A stretch of DNA of 64,000 bases. It comes from Paraclostridium hominis (GTDB lineage Bacteria; Bacillota; Clostridia; Peptostreptococcales; Peptostreptococcaceae). The stretch's first letter is position 1; each line of letters starts with the position of its first letter. The notes beneath the pieces were generated by a model, which worked only from the letters and a program-made list of their open reading frames with translations, searched no databases and was not told the DNA's origin. Below, piece after piece: positions 34,556 to 44,053 of the stretch. The stretch covers positions 1,178,001 through 1,242,000 of the forward strand of contig NZ_JACRWD010000001.1 of the NCBI RefSeq assembly GCF_014306135.1. Reading direction: 5' to 3'. Position numbers and translations under genes: made by a program.

Positions 34556-35494
34556 TTATTTTGTTAGTATTATCTTCTTATTTGTAGCATCTAACTCACA
34601 ATTTACACCCAAAGGCATACTTATCATAGGTTTGCAGTGACCTGATTGTAAATTATATATACATGGCTTATTATACTTTTTAATTTTATTTAACAACAAA
34701 TCATATAAGTCATAATCTTCTTCCCTTTCTTTATTGCAATCTTCAAAATCTCCAAATATAATACCTTTGCAATCATTAAATTTACCAGATAACTCTAATT
34801 GAGTTAACATTCTATCTATCTTATATATACTTTCCCCTATTTCTTCTATGAATAAAATTTTATCTTTTACATCTATTTCATAACTAGTACCTATAGTGCT
34901 TGCTATTAAAGATAGATTTCCACCTATTATAATACCATTTGCGCTACCTTTTACCAAAGTGTATAACTCTTCATCTTCTGGATTTTTAAGTTCTAAGTTT
35001 TCTTTCATATCTAAAATATCCATAAAAGAATTATATGTAAATTCGTCCCAATTAGAAACTGTTGCTGCCATTATTCCATGAAAAGTTACTAAATTACAAA
35101 TTTGATTAAATGCTATATGCAGTGCTGTTATATCTGAGTATCCTATAAATATTTTCGGATTGTTTTTTATAATATCATAATTAATTTTATCAAGTATTCT
35201 AGGAGTTCCATATCCTCCTTTAAGACATAATATTGCATCTATAGATTTGTCTTCAAACATAATTTCTATATCTTTTACTCTATCTTCATCTGTACCTGCT
35301 AAATATCCTTTATAACTTAAATAACAAGTGCTTCCCATTTTAACTTTATATCCAAAATTCTCTATAGTTTTTTTTATATTATATAATTCATAATTTAATG
35401 ATTCTTTACACAAAGCTCTATATGGGCTTGATGGTGCTATTATACCTATAGTGTCTCCTTTATTTAACTTTCTTGGATATATCAAATTAATCAT
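34556..35494 (-). CDS. ldcA: LD-carboxypeptidase, S66 family
   Basis: The 312-residue protein has GIIAPSSPYRA near the N-terminus, LCLKGGYGTPRILDKI, GYSDITALHIAF (catalytic Ser), a Glu in FIEEIGESIYKIDRML and a late His in LQSGHCKPMISMPLG. These form the Ser-Glu-His triad of S66 peptidases, which remove D-Ala from murein tetrapeptides in the cytosol. It overlaps the alr end by 8 bp, so both genes are translated together. Confidence 0.92.
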   Translation of the reverse strand: MINLIYPRKLNKGDTIGIIAPSSPYRALCKESLNYELYNIKKTIENFGYKVKMGSTCYLSYKGYLAGTDEDRVKDIEIMFEDKSIDAILCLKGGYGTPRILDKINYDIIKNNPKIFIGYSDITALHIAFNQICNLVTFHGIMAATVSNWDEFTYNSFMDILDMKENLELKNPEDEELYTLVKGSANGIIIGGNLSLIASTIGTSYEIDVKDKILFIEEIGESIYKIDRMLTQLELSGKFNDCKGIIFGDFEDCNKEREEDYDLYDLLLNKIKKYNKPCIYNLQSGHCKPMISMPLGVNCELDATNKKIILTK

Positions 35495-36626
35495 CTCCCA
35501 ATATATAATTTAATTTTTTTATAATCTTATTATCTTTGATATATAATCTATCTACTCTTCTTGACAATAAACTAAGTATCTCATTTCTATTCGTATCACA
35601 CATATTGGCAATTTCTAAAACATTTGGTCCATTATCCCCATACAATATAACATCTTTATCATAATCTTCTTTTTTTAAATTTGTTACATCTATAATCATC
35701 TGATCCATACATATTTTACCGATTATTTTGCACGTTTTATTATTAACTGTTACATATCCTTTATTTGATAACTTTCTTGGTATTCCATCATAATATCCAC
35801 AAGGTATAACTCCTATATACATATCTTTAGGCGCTATATAAGAGTAATCATAGCTTATACCTTCTCCTTTGAGTACCTTTTTTATTTGAATAATTTTAGA
35901 TTTAAAACTTATAGCTTCTTTTAAATTTAAATTAGATTCTCTGCTGTTGTATCCATATATACTAGCTCCTACTCTTACCATATCTAAATGAAATTCTTTA
36001 TAAGCTACCATACCTATACTGTCGCAAATATGTTTTATAGGTATATCTTTGTATTTTAAAAGTTCTTGTGTCAATAATTTAAATTTATTAAACTGTTCAT
36101 AATCTGACTTTTCATCTTTGAGAGCTAAGTGTGTAAAAATTCCTTCTACATATATATTTTTTAAATTTAATATATACTTTAAATTACTAATATCATCATT
36201 TTCTATTTTAAATCCTAACCTGTTAAAACCTGTATCTATCTTTATATGAATTTTACCAATTATATTTAAACTCTTACAAATATTATCAATTATTATAGCT
36301 TGTTCTATCGAAAAAACAGTTATAGTTATATTGTTTTTTATAGCTAAATTATAATAATTCTTTGGTATATATCCCATTACTAATATAGGTATATCTATAT
36401 TACTATTTCTTAACTCTAAAGCTTCAGTTAAAGTAGCAACACATATATAATCAACTATCTTTTTATTTATATTTTTACATATTTCAACTGCTCCATGCCC
36501 ATATCCATTTGCTTTAACTACAATAGCTAACTTAACTTTACTTGATATATAATTTTTTATTTCATTTATATTGTTGTTTATATTATCTAGATTAATTTGT
36601 GCATAGGTAGGTCTTAGTAAATTCAT
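35487..36626 (-). CDS. alr: Alanine racemase
   Basis: The 379-residue enzyme has VVKANGYGHGAVEI (PLP lysine near residue 38), HIKIDTGFNRLGF, VRVGASIYG (Arg) and a late MDQMIIDVT and EILSLLSRRV. It makes D-alanine for peptidoglycan. The operon with ldcA joins D-Ala supply and recovery; the divergent dppA gene, 149 bp away, may remove D-amino-acid peptides. Confidence 0.95.
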   Translation of the reverse strand: MNLLRPTYAQINLDNINNNINEIKNYISSKVKLAIVVKANGYGHGAVEICKNINKKIVDYICVATLTEALELRNSNIDIPILVMGYIPKNYYNLAIKNNITITVFSIEQAIIIDNICKSLNIIGKIHIKIDTGFNRLGFKIENDDISNLKYILNLKNIYVEGIFTHLALKDEKSDYEQFNKFKLLTQELLKYKDIPIKHICDSIGMVAYKEFHLDMVRVGASIYGYNSRESNLNLKEAISFKSKIIQIKKVLKGEGISYDYSYIAPKDMYIGVIPCGYYDGIPRKLSNKGYVTVNNKTCKIIGKICMDQMIIDVTNLKKEDYDKDVILYGDNGPNVLEIANMCDTNRNEILSLLSRRVDRLYIKDNKIIKKLNYILGDD

Positions 36627-36775
36627 ATTTTCACCTCAAATCTATTAAATACATATTTTATGTACTAAAAATATGCAAGTTATCAATAAAATATGTATAT
36701 TTTTAAATGCCAAATACTATATCTATTATATAAAGATATGAACTTTATAATAATATTTGTGCATGGAGGAAAATA

Positions 36776-37573
36776 ATGAAAGTATATATTAGTGCTGATA
36801 TAGAAGGTACGTGTGGAATTGTAAATTGGGAAGAGACTCATCTTAATTCTACTTTTGGAGAATATCATAAGTTACAAATGACTAAAGAAGTAAGTTCAGC
36901 TTGTAATGGTGCAAATAAATGTAATTGCGATTATATATTAATTAAAGATGCACATGGAAGTGCAAGAAGTATAAATCAATCATTACTTCCTCAAAATACT
37001 CACTTAATTAGAGGATGGACCAATGATCCACATATTATGATGGCAGGCATAAATAAAACTTTTGATGCTACACTTTTTGTAGGTTATCATAGTGGTGGCA
37101 GTCAATGTGGAAATCCATTATCACATACTATGAATAGTTCTAAGTATGATTATGTGAAAATTAATGAAAACATAGCTAGTGAATTTATGATAAACGCCTA
37201 CACTAGTGCTTATTATAATGTTCCTGTAGCTTTTTTAAGTGGAGATGAAATGCTTTGTGAAAATGCAAAAGAGTTAAATCCTAATATCGTTACAGTTGCT
37301 GTATCTAAGGGAATTGGAGATGCATCTATATCTATTCATCCTCAAACTGCACTTGAAAATATAAAAGAAGGTGTGTTTAAATCTTTGTCTGGAGATTTAT
37401 CTAGACATATTATAAAACTTCCAGATGAATTTAATATAGAAATAAGATTTAAGAAACATCAAGATGCATTTAAAGCTTCTTTTTATCCTGGTGTTAAACT
37501 TATAAATTCTCAAACTATTAATTTTTATACAAATGATTATTATGAATTTTTAAGAATGTTTTTATTTATATAA
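36776..37573 (+). CDS. dppA: D-aminopeptidase, M55 family (DppA-like)
   Basis: The 265-residue enzyme has MKVYISADIEGTCGIV (Asp/Glu metal ligands), ILIKDAHGSARSIN (His) and ATLFVGYHSGG (His), the zinc-binding pattern of DppA, which cleaves D-amino-acid peptides. Other family members take part in recycling of murein peptides. GGAGG precedes the ATG. It runs divergently from alr. Confidence 0.9.
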   Translation: MKVYISADIEGTCGIVNWEETHLNSTFGEYHKLQMTKEVSSACNGANKCNCDYILIKDAHGSARSINQSLLPQNTHLIRGWTNDPHIMMAGINKTFDATLFVGYHSGGSQCGNPLSHTMNSSKYDYVKINENIASEFMINAYTSAYYNVPVAFLSGDEMLCENAKELNPNIVTVAVSKGIGDASISIHPQTALENIKEGVFKSLSGDLSRHIIKLPDEFNIEIRFKKHQDAFKASFYPGVKLINSQTINFYTNDYYEFLRMFLFI

Positions 37574-37580
37574 TTAAATA

Positions 37581-37627
37581 AAATAGCTAATGATAATTGT
37601 CAAATAAACAATTATCATTAGCTATTT
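37581..37627. terminator. Bidirectional terminator between dppA and flavodoxin genes
   Basis: A 20-bp perfect stem (37581-37600 with 37608-37627) and 7-nt loop. The flavodoxin-protein stop codon (37618) is inside it. Confidence 0.85.
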
Positions 37628-38163
37628 ACTTTTTTATTAATGTCTTCAATTAAATCATTTATAGATTTTTTATCAGTTAAATCTACTTTTTCTTCAAACC
37701 CTTTTAATATATTTAAATCATCTTCTGTTAAATCTACCTTATTTTTATTTTCTATAAGCTTCTTAAGAGTCTTCATCATAATTTTGTCTAAAATATTTAA
37801 AGATTTATATTCAAATGAACCTTTAAAATTATATAATTTGAAATCTTTGTCTTTAAAATCATCTAAGTTATTTTTTATTATCGCTTCTTTTTTTGATTCA
37901 TTTATACTTTCCATTCCAACAGTAAATATAAATAACTCTTTATCTCTTACTTTATCATAATTTTCTTTTATAAAGTTTATTCCATTTATTTTTCCTCTGT
38001 ATATACCCGCTCCAAATACTATAGTATCATATTCAAGTAAATGTTTCGGCCTTATATCAGTAATTTCATATAAATCTGCATCTAATTTCAACGTCATCCA
38101 TCCTGCATATTTTTTAGTACTTCCATATTTTGTTTTATATATAACTGCAACTTTTTTACTCAT
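37618..38163 (-). CDS. Flavodoxin-domain protein (HemG-like)
   Basis: The 181-residue protein has the FMN phosphate-binding loop KTKYGSTKKYAGW at residues 9-21 and YDTIVFGAGIYRGKINGI at about 45-62, as in HemG-type flavodoxins. The C-terminal third is Lys/Asp-rich and helical. A role in protoporphyrinogen oxidation is known for HemG, but is uncertain here because no heme genes are adjacent. Confidence 0.85.
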   Translation of the reverse strand: MSKKVAVIYKTKYGSTKKYAGWMTLKLDADLYEITDIRPKHLLEYDTIVFGAGIYRGKINGINFIKENYDKVRDKELFIFTVGMESINESKKEAIIKNNLDDFKDKDFKLYNFKGSFEYKSLNILDKIMMKTLKKLIENKNKVDLTEDDLNILKGFEEKVDLTDKKSINDLIEDINKKVNS

Positions 38164-38315
38164 ATAAACACCTCTTCTTACAGTTTATTTTCTCTCTATT
38201 ATATTTATATGACCCATTTCGTTATTTTCCTCTATTTAGTTTATTTTTTAGTATATTTTTATAAATGTATCTAAATTGTATATTATATAAGTAGGTTTTG
38301 TATTCTTTATATTAA

Positions 38316-39128
38316 CTAACCCTCTATAAATTTAATAAGTTCATTATTTGCTTTATCTTTTTCTTCATAAAAAGCTCCATGACCGCTATATTCAAATGGC
38401 ACTAACTTTGAATTTTCAATTTCATTATTCATATATTCTCCAAATTCAAATGGACAAATTTTATCATGTACTCCATGTAATATTAATGTAGGCACCTTTA
38501 TTTTATTAAGGCTCGAAAATAATCGTTCATCCCTAAGAGAAACTAAACACTCTGCAGTCGCCCAACCTGAAGCTTCTAAGCATATTTGGCTAAACCATTC
38601 TGTAAAAGGTCTTGTTAGATATTGAAAGAAGAATAAATCTCCTACATCTCTAATTAGTTTTGGACGATCACTATAAGTTTCTTTAATAAATTGATTTACT
38701 TGATCTTTAGTATATCCATAAGGCCAATTATCAGTTTTTACCCAACTTGGTGCAGCTGCTCCAAATAAAGCAAGCTTTGATACTCCATGTCCATTATGAC
38801 GATCCATATATCTAATGGAAATAGCCCCACCCATAGAGTGTCCTACTAATAAAATATCATTTAATTTAAGTGAATCAATTATTACCTTAATATCATCAGC
38901 AAATCTATCATAAGAATATCCATTAGATGGTCTATCTGATTTTCCAAATCCTCTAAGGTCTATCGCTATACATCTATAACCACTTTTAGATAATTGATTT
39001 ATTTGATATTCATATGCGTTATGATTTAAAGGCCAACCATGTATAAATAATATAGTTTTTTTCCCTTTCGAGTTGATATCCTCTACAAAAATTTTCACTC
39101 CATTTTCAACTTTTATATAGTATTTCAT
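38316..39128 (-). CDS. Alpha/beta hydrolase, chloroperoxidase/arylesterase-like
   Basis: The 270-residue enzyme has the oxyanion region LFIHGWPLNHNAYEYQ, DLRGFGKSDRP, the nucleophile elbow LVGHSMGGAISIRY, and LHGVHDKICP (Asp) and YSGHGAFYEE (His). The layout fits non-heme haloperoxidase-like esterases. The natural substrate is unknown. It is a single-gene unit. Confidence 0.9.
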   Translation of the reverse strand: MKYYIKVENGVKIFVEDINSKGKKTILFIHGWPLNHNAYEYQINQLSKSGYRCIAIDLRGFGKSDRPSNGYSYDRFADDIKVIIDSLKLNDILLVGHSMGGAISIRYMDRHNGHGVSKLALFGAAAPSWVKTDNWPYGYTKDQVNQFIKETYSDRPKLIRDVGDLFFFQYLTRPFTEWFSQICLEASGWATAECLVSLRDERLFSSLNKIKVPTLILHGVHDKICPFEFGEYMNNEIENSKLVPFEYSGHGAFYEEKDKANNELIKFIEG

Positions 39129-39231
39129 ACTCCCTCCTATTAGTAAAACTTATTTTTAATATTTTATTCAATTAACTATATAATTGTTAAAATTATTTAT
39201 TTTTATATTGTCTTTTTCTAATTAACAAATA

Positions 39232-39273
39232 AAAAAGATTAACTTAAATTAAACCTTTAAGTTAACCTTTTTT
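39232..39273 (-). terminator. Intrinsic terminator after the NahK-like kinase gene
   Basis: A stem of about 17 bp with one G-U pair and a 7-nt loop; A/T runs on both sides. Confidence 0.8.
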
Positions 39274-39282
39274 ATATTTCTA

Positions 39283-40389
39283 TTAAGAATATTTAAATAC
39301 TATATCTTTCATTTTATCCATATTCTCTTCCATATCTTTAACTAATTTGAACTGATTTCTGGCCCTATCCAAATTATGATTTTCTCTTTGTATTTTAAAG
39401 TATATATCTCCATTTATATAATCCATCAAAAATCTCATACCACATTCAAAAGTCATAAGCTTAGCTCCAAATGGAAGATATTCTTTTTCTAAATTTGTTA
39501 ATGAATCTTTAGTTTCTTCTAAAAAACCTTTTGAAAACTCTTCATATAAATTTATATCAAAATTAACTTTACTTAAATCAATTTCATCTTCTAAAGCTGT
39601 AGTTGCTCCAGAGCGTATCGAATCCCCAAAATCATATGCAGCTAATCCTGGCATTACAGTATCTAAATCAATAACAGCTATAGCTTCATCAGTTTTTTCA
39701 TCTATCATTATATTGTTAAATTTTGTATCGTTGTGAGTAACTCTCAAAGGTATTTTTCCTTTTTCTATCATATTTACTAATACTTCACAATCATCAGCTC
39801 TATCTAGTACAAATTCAATTTCTTCTTTAACTAAATTTGCTCTTTTTAATGGATCTAAATTCACTGCTTCTAAAAAAGCTTCATATCTTTTTTTAGTATT
39901 GTGAAAATCGATTATAGTTTCATATAATTTTTCAACTTTAAAATCTGATAATTGTTTTTGAAATTTCCCTAAAGCTTTTCCACATTTATACATATGGATA
40001 GGTTCTTCAACAATCTGATAAGTTTTTGCATCTGTTATATATACAAAAGCTCTAAAGTAATTTCCATCACTACTTACATAATAACTTTTATTATCTAAAG
40101 TTTCTATTATGTTTAAAGTCTCTCTAAGTGGATTTCCATTTTCTTTTATTACTTTAGATTTTATGTGCTCAGTCACATTTTTTATATTTTCCACTAATTC
40201 ATCTGGTTTTTTAAATATATTAGTATTTATTCTTTGCAGTATATATTTTACTATTTCTTTATTGTTATTTTCAAAAATTAATATAAATGTATCATTTATA
40301 TGTCCACATGTATGGCTTTTAGCCTCTATAAATTCCCCTTTGAATTTAAAATTTTTTACTATATTTTTAAAATCATGTTCCTTAATCAT
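39283..40389 (-). CDS. NahK-like N-acetylhexosamine 1-kinase / aminoglycoside-phosphotransferase-fold kinase
   Basis: The 368-residue kinase has the APH fold: LRVTHNDTKFNNIMIDEKT (catalytic Asp) at about 215, AVIDLDTVMPGLAAYDFGD (metal Asp) at about 240, and RSGATTALEDE. These motifs and the length closely follow NahK, which phosphorylates N-acetylhexosamines at C1. The next gene upstream, with a 1-bp gap, encodes a sugar nucleotidyltransferase, which supports a sugar-salvage role. The exact sugar is inferred. Confidence 0.82.
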   Translation of the reverse strand: MIKEHDFKNIVKNFKFKGEFIEAKSHTCGHINDTFILIFENNNKEIVKYILQRINTNIFKKPDELVENIKNVTEHIKSKVIKENGNPLRETLNIIETLDNKSYYVSSDGNYFRAFVYITDAKTYQIVEEPIHMYKCGKALGKFQKQLSDFKVEKLYETIIDFHNTKKRYEAFLEAVNLDPLKRANLVKEEIEFVLDRADDCEVLVNMIEKGKIPLRVTHNDTKFNNIMIDEKTDEAIAVIDLDTVMPGLAAYDFGDSIRSGATTALEDEIDLSKVNFDINLYEEFSKGFLEETKDSLTNLEKEYLPFGAKLMTFECGMRFLMDYINGDIYFKIQRENHNLDRARNQFKLVKDMEENMDKMKDIVFKYS

Positions 40390-40390
40390 T

Positions 40391-41302
40391 TTACTCCTCC
40401 CATAATTTATCAGGATATATACTTCCCATTAAATTATTAATACTTTTACATACATGTTCTTTATCTTCTTTATATGTAACCCCATACCATTGCTCTTTAG
40501 ATACTAAAACTTTAACATTAGCTTTTTTTTGTTTTATCATACTATCAATAACTGATGGTATATAAAATTCTGCTTTTAAAATATTATCTTTGTTATTATA
40601 TAAAAATAATCTAAAATCTTTTTCTAGTTCATTAAATATTGTTGGTTTAAATCCCCATATATTCATAGAAACTATACTTCCTTCTTTTATATCTACCCAA
40701 TTTAAATTATCTTCAGTATATTTAGTACCATTTTTAAACTGTTTAATAGAAGTCCTTTCTGTTATAGATAATAAATTACTATAATCATCTACTTTGCATA
40801 TACCCCTTGCTACGGTACCATTTTCTGTTAAAGTATTTTCAAGAACAAACCCTGCCATCAAATATTCAAAATTATCCTTACTATTTACTAAATAGTCATA
40901 AATTATTTTATAAGTACTTTGACCATAAAAATCATCAGCATTTATAACCACAAAAGGTTCATTTATAAAGTCTTTGCAACAATAAATTGCATGAGCCGTT
41001 CCCCAAGGCTTTTTTCTTTCTTTAGGTAAATTAAAATCTTCTGGTATTCCAAAATTTATATTTTGAAATACATATTCAGTTTCTATTATATTTTCAATTT
41101 TTTTACCGATTTTATCTCTAAATACAGCCTCTAATTCTTCTCTTATTATAAATACTACTTTAGAAAATCCTGCTTTTATTGCATCATAAATAGAATAATC
41201 TATTATAACTTCTCCATTTGGACCTACTGAATCTATTTGTTTTAATCCCCCATATCTACTCCCCATTCCTGCAGCCATAACCACTAATGTGGGTCTTGTC
41301 AT
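40391..41302 (-). CDS. NDP-sugar pyrophosphorylase-like nucleotidyltransferase
   Basis: The 303-residue protein begins LVVMAAGMGSRYGGLKQID, the nucleotide loop of sugar-1-phosphate nucleotidyltransferases, followed by PNGEVIIDYSIYDAI, VINADDFYG (metal Asp) and GTAHAIYCCKDFI. It would activate the sugar-1-phosphate made by the adjoining kinase. The nucleotide used is not decidable. First gene of the two-gene operon. Confidence 0.88.
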   Translation of the reverse strand: MTRPTLVVMAAGMGSRYGGLKQIDSVGPNGEVIIDYSIYDAIKAGFSKVVFIIREELEAVFRDKIGKKIENIIETEYVFQNINFGIPEDFNLPKERKKPWGTAHAIYCCKDFINEPFVVINADDFYGQSTYKIIYDYLVNSKDNFEYLMAGFVLENTLTENGTVARGICKVDDYSNLLSITERTSIKQFKNGTKYTEDNLNWVDIKEGSIVSMNIWGFKPTIFNELEKDFRLFLYNNKDNILKAEFYIPSVIDSMIKQKKANVKVLVSKEQWYGVTYKEDKEHVCKSINNLMGSIYPDKLWEE

Positions 41303-41449
41303 AATACTTCCCCTCTCTTTGAAAACATTGTCTATACATAAGATATTATATTATATTCAACCGAAATATTCTATAATATTAGGTCAATAAAATATGCTTT
41401 ATTTTACATATATAATTTTAATTTTCTACTTTTTAAAATTTTCTAAAAA

Positions 41450-41499
41450 AAAAATTAGTTATATTAAAATATTCATATTTTAATATAACTAATTTTTTT
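41450..41499 (-). terminator. Intrinsic terminator after the DMT transporter gene
   Basis: A stem of about 20 bp (aaaattagttatattaaaat and complement) with a six-base loop and long A/T runs. Confidence 0.9.
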
Positions 41500-42436
41500 A
41501 TAAATCTTTATCTAAATTGATTAAGTCTAAATCTTTATTTTCTTTAAATAAAAATGACAATTTGGTTTCTGCACATATAATTGCAGTAAATATGAGTATA
41601 CTACCTATTATCATTCTTGAAGTTATTACCTCATTTGCTATTACTACAGAAAAAAGCATCCCAAATATAGCTTCAGTTGATAGTAATATAGCTGTTTTTG
41701 TTCCATCAACTTTAGTTTGACATATAGTTTGCCCAAGAAAACATAAAGTTGTATTAAATACACCTAAGAATAATACAGATGATACGGTTAATTTATTTAT
41801 AGGAGTATTAATCTCTCCTACTAATATTTGTAATAATAATGATAATAAAAATGCTGTTGCCATTTGTATACATGTAAGGACTACAGGATCATGATTTTTG
41901 GTAAACTCACTTGTAAAAAATATGTGCATAGCAAATCCAACTGCACATATTAAAGTCAAGCTATCTCCAAAACTTATACTAAAACTAGAATCTAATGATA
42001 TTATTCCTATACCTATAAGTGCAATTAAACTACTCATAATTCCTATTTTATCAATTTTTCTCCTATATAACAGACATCCTACAAATGGTACCATCACAAC
42101 ATTTGCTGCAGTTAAAAAAGCGCTTTTTGACGATGTTGTGTATCTAAGACCAAACGTTTGAAAAGAAAATGCTGTAAATAAAAATACGCCTAGCATTATT
42201 CCAGATATAATATCACTTTTATTTATATTTTTAACTTTATTAAAAAATATAATACTTATTAAAAATGCCCCTATAAAAAATCTACCTGTCATAAGTTGAA
42301 ATGGTGTAAGTCCATTTTCAAGTCCTAGTTGTGTTGCTACAAATCCACTTCCCCAAATCAAAGATACTAAAAGTAACCCTATTTCTCCACTATATTTTTT
42401 TATAAAAATTCCCCCTTTATAAATACCTACAATCAT
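41498..42436 (-). CDS. EamA/DMT-family transporter
   Basis: The 312-residue membrane protein has ten helices in two EamA repeats (LLLVSLIWGSGFVATQLGL; later LGVFNTTLCFLGQTI and LLSTEAIFGMLFSVV). The substrate is unknown. Its start is uncertain. The ATG at 42436 has no ribosome site, whereas AAAGGGGG at 42411-42418 is ideally placed for an ATA at 42403, where KKYSGEIG begins. Either ATA is used, or an ATG was recently lost. Confidence 0.88.
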   Translation of the reverse strand: MIVGIYKGGIFIKKYSGEIGLLLVSLIWGSGFVATQLGLENGLTPFQLMTGRFFIGAFLISIIFFNKVKNINKSDIISGIMLGVFLFTAFSFQTFGLRYTTSSKSAFLTAANVVMVPFVGCLLYRRKIDKIGIMSSLIALIGIGIISLDSSFSISFGDSLTLICAVGFAMHIFFTSEFTKNHDPVVLTCIQMATAFLLSLLLQILVGEINTPINKLTVSSVLFLGVFNTTLCFLGQTICQTKVDGTKTAILLSTEAIFGMLFSVVIANEVITSRMIIGSILIFTAIICAETKLSFLFKENKDLDLINLDKDL

Positions 42437-42681
42437 ATTATATTAGTTATTATATATTTTTTCTAGAGTTTGACTAATCTTTGTGTATATTGTTTTTTTC
42501 AGAATACTGAAAATTTTTATTCATTAGTATATTTATATGTTTTTTATTCATATTTTTGATGTATATAATATTTTCGAAAATATAAAACATTCTACAAAAA
42601 ACAAAACTTATTTACAATATTTTTTGTTGGTGCTACTATGTAGTTATAATAAATCTAAATTATCTTAGGGAGATGTTAACA

Positions 42682-43065
42682 ATGAAATTCAAAGAAGAAG
42701 TAAAACATGTTGAAGAAGAACTAAAAAAAGATGTAGAAGGCTTAAAATATAAACATGAAAGCAAAAAAGAATATAAAAAAGAAGAGCATGAAGAACATAA
42801 ATTTGCAAAAGAATTAAAGCATCAAATGGAACATGAAGAACATGAAGAAGAAAAAGAAGCTAAAAAATTAGGTAAGGAAATAGATAAAGAAATAAAAAAA
42901 GAAGAACATGAAGATCATAAATTCGCAAAAGAATTAAAACATCAAATGAAAAAAGAAGAACATGAAGAAGAAAAAGAGGCTAAAAAAATAATAAAAGAAA
43001 TAGATAAAGAAATGAGAGAAGAAGATAAAAAATTAAGAAAAGAATTAAAAGAATTAAATAAATAA
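42682..43065 (+). CDS. Highly charged Lys/Glu/His repeat protein
   Basis: The start at 42682 follows AGGGAG with 9-bp spacing (an earlier ATG at 42673 is too close). The 127-residue product is almost only Lys, Glu and His, predicted as one long helix or coiled coil. Two repeats of about 38 residues begin KEEHEEHKFAKELKHQM and KEEHEDHKFAKELKHQM. The HEEH clusters could bind metals. I know no function. It is a single-gene unit on the plus strand. Confidence 0.8.
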   Translation: MKFKEEVKHVEEELKKDVEGLKYKHESKKEYKKEEHEEHKFAKELKHQMEHEEHEEEKEAKKLGKEIDKEIKKEEHEDHKFAKELKHQMKKEEHEEEKEAKKIIKEIDKEMREEDKKLRKELKELNK

Positions 43066-43218
43066 TATACAAAGTTTTTATTATTATAAACTTAATCATA
43101 TGATATAAATTTACCAATATAAATTTGCTATATTTTCTGTATTAAATATAGCAAGTCCCTCTAACCTATTTAAAAATACTTTAGTTTTAGCAAATAAAAA
43201 TAGTTATAAAATTAATAT

Positions 43219-43270
43219 ATAAAAAAATAGACTATATAAATTATTAAATTTATATAGTCTATTTTTTTAT
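43219..43270 (+). terminator. Intrinsic terminator before mntP
   Basis: A 24-bp perfect stem (43219-43242 with 43247-43270) with a 4-nt loop and A/T runs. It probably ends the charged repeat-protein transcript. Confidence 0.85.
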
Positions 43271-43358
43271 ATAAAACTTGTACTATTTATCCATATATTT
43301 ATATATATATTAATATTGATTTGTTTATATTGTTACTTAATTAAAAAGGAGGATTCTT

Positions 43359-43922
43359 ATGAATATAACATTTGTACTAATGACTTCTTTTGCTTTATCT
43401 ATGGATGCATTTACAGTTTCATTATCTAAAGGAATGAATATAAAAAAAATAAATTTTAAATTAGCTCTTAAAATTAGTTTCGCATTTGGCTTATTTCAGG
43501 GGTTAATGCCACTTTTAGGATGGAGTTTAGGAATTGGACTTTCTGAATATATAAAATCTATAGATCATTGGATAGCACTTATATTATTATGCTTTTTAGG
43601 ATTTCAAATGATATTTTCTAAAGATGATAAAAATACTTCTTTTAAATGCACTAATCTAGATATATTAATATTGGCAATAGCTACTAGTATAGATGCACTT
43701 GCTGTTGGAATTAGCTTTTCATTTTTAAATATACCTATAATTCCAATAGTAATTTGTATTGGAATTATAACTTTCTTAGTTTGTTTTATAGGTGTTTTAT
43801 TAGGAAATAAAATGGGCTCTTTCATAGGAGAGTTGGCTAAATTTATAGGTGGAATTATACTTATATTGATAGGATTTAATATTTTCAATGATCACACAAA
43901 TTTTATAAGCTATTTTATATAA
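43359..43922 (+). CDS. mntP: Manganese efflux pump MntP
   Basis: The 187-residue protein has six helices. FALSMDAFTVSLSKGM in helix 1 and ILAIATSIDALAVGISF in helix 4 carry the paired Asp-containing motifs of MntP (DUF204). AAGGAGG precedes the ATG. No yybP-ykoY manganese riboswitch was recognised in the 90 bp before it. The neighbouring Mn-exporter-like gene at 44260 points to a manganese-handling locus. Confidence 0.93.
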   Translation: MNITFVLMTSFALSMDAFTVSLSKGMNIKKINFKLALKISFAFGLFQGLMPLLGWSLGIGLSEYIKSIDHWIALILLCFLGFQMIFSKDDKNTSFKCTNLDILILAIATSIDALAVGISFSFLNIPIIPIVICIGIITFLVCFIGVLLGNKMGSFIGELAKFIGGIILILIGFNIFNDHTNFISYFI

Positions 43923-44005
43923 TTTTTTATTTTAGTTAAATTAAATATATACATAAAAATCTAATAAAATTTTTATAATAATATTTCTTTACTTTAGATT
44001 ATACT

Positions 44006-44053
44006 AAAAAAAATAAGAGATATCTCTTATTGTCAAGATATCTCTTATTTTTT
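44006..44053. terminator. Bidirectional terminator between mntP and the 46-residue gene
   Basis: A 17-bp stem (aaaataagagatatct and complement) with A/T runs at both ends, and an internal palindrome. Confidence 0.85.

Noticed and set aside
43270..43358. yybP-ykoY manganese riboswitch upstream of mntP
   Set aside because: No matching conserved loops were seen in the short leader.
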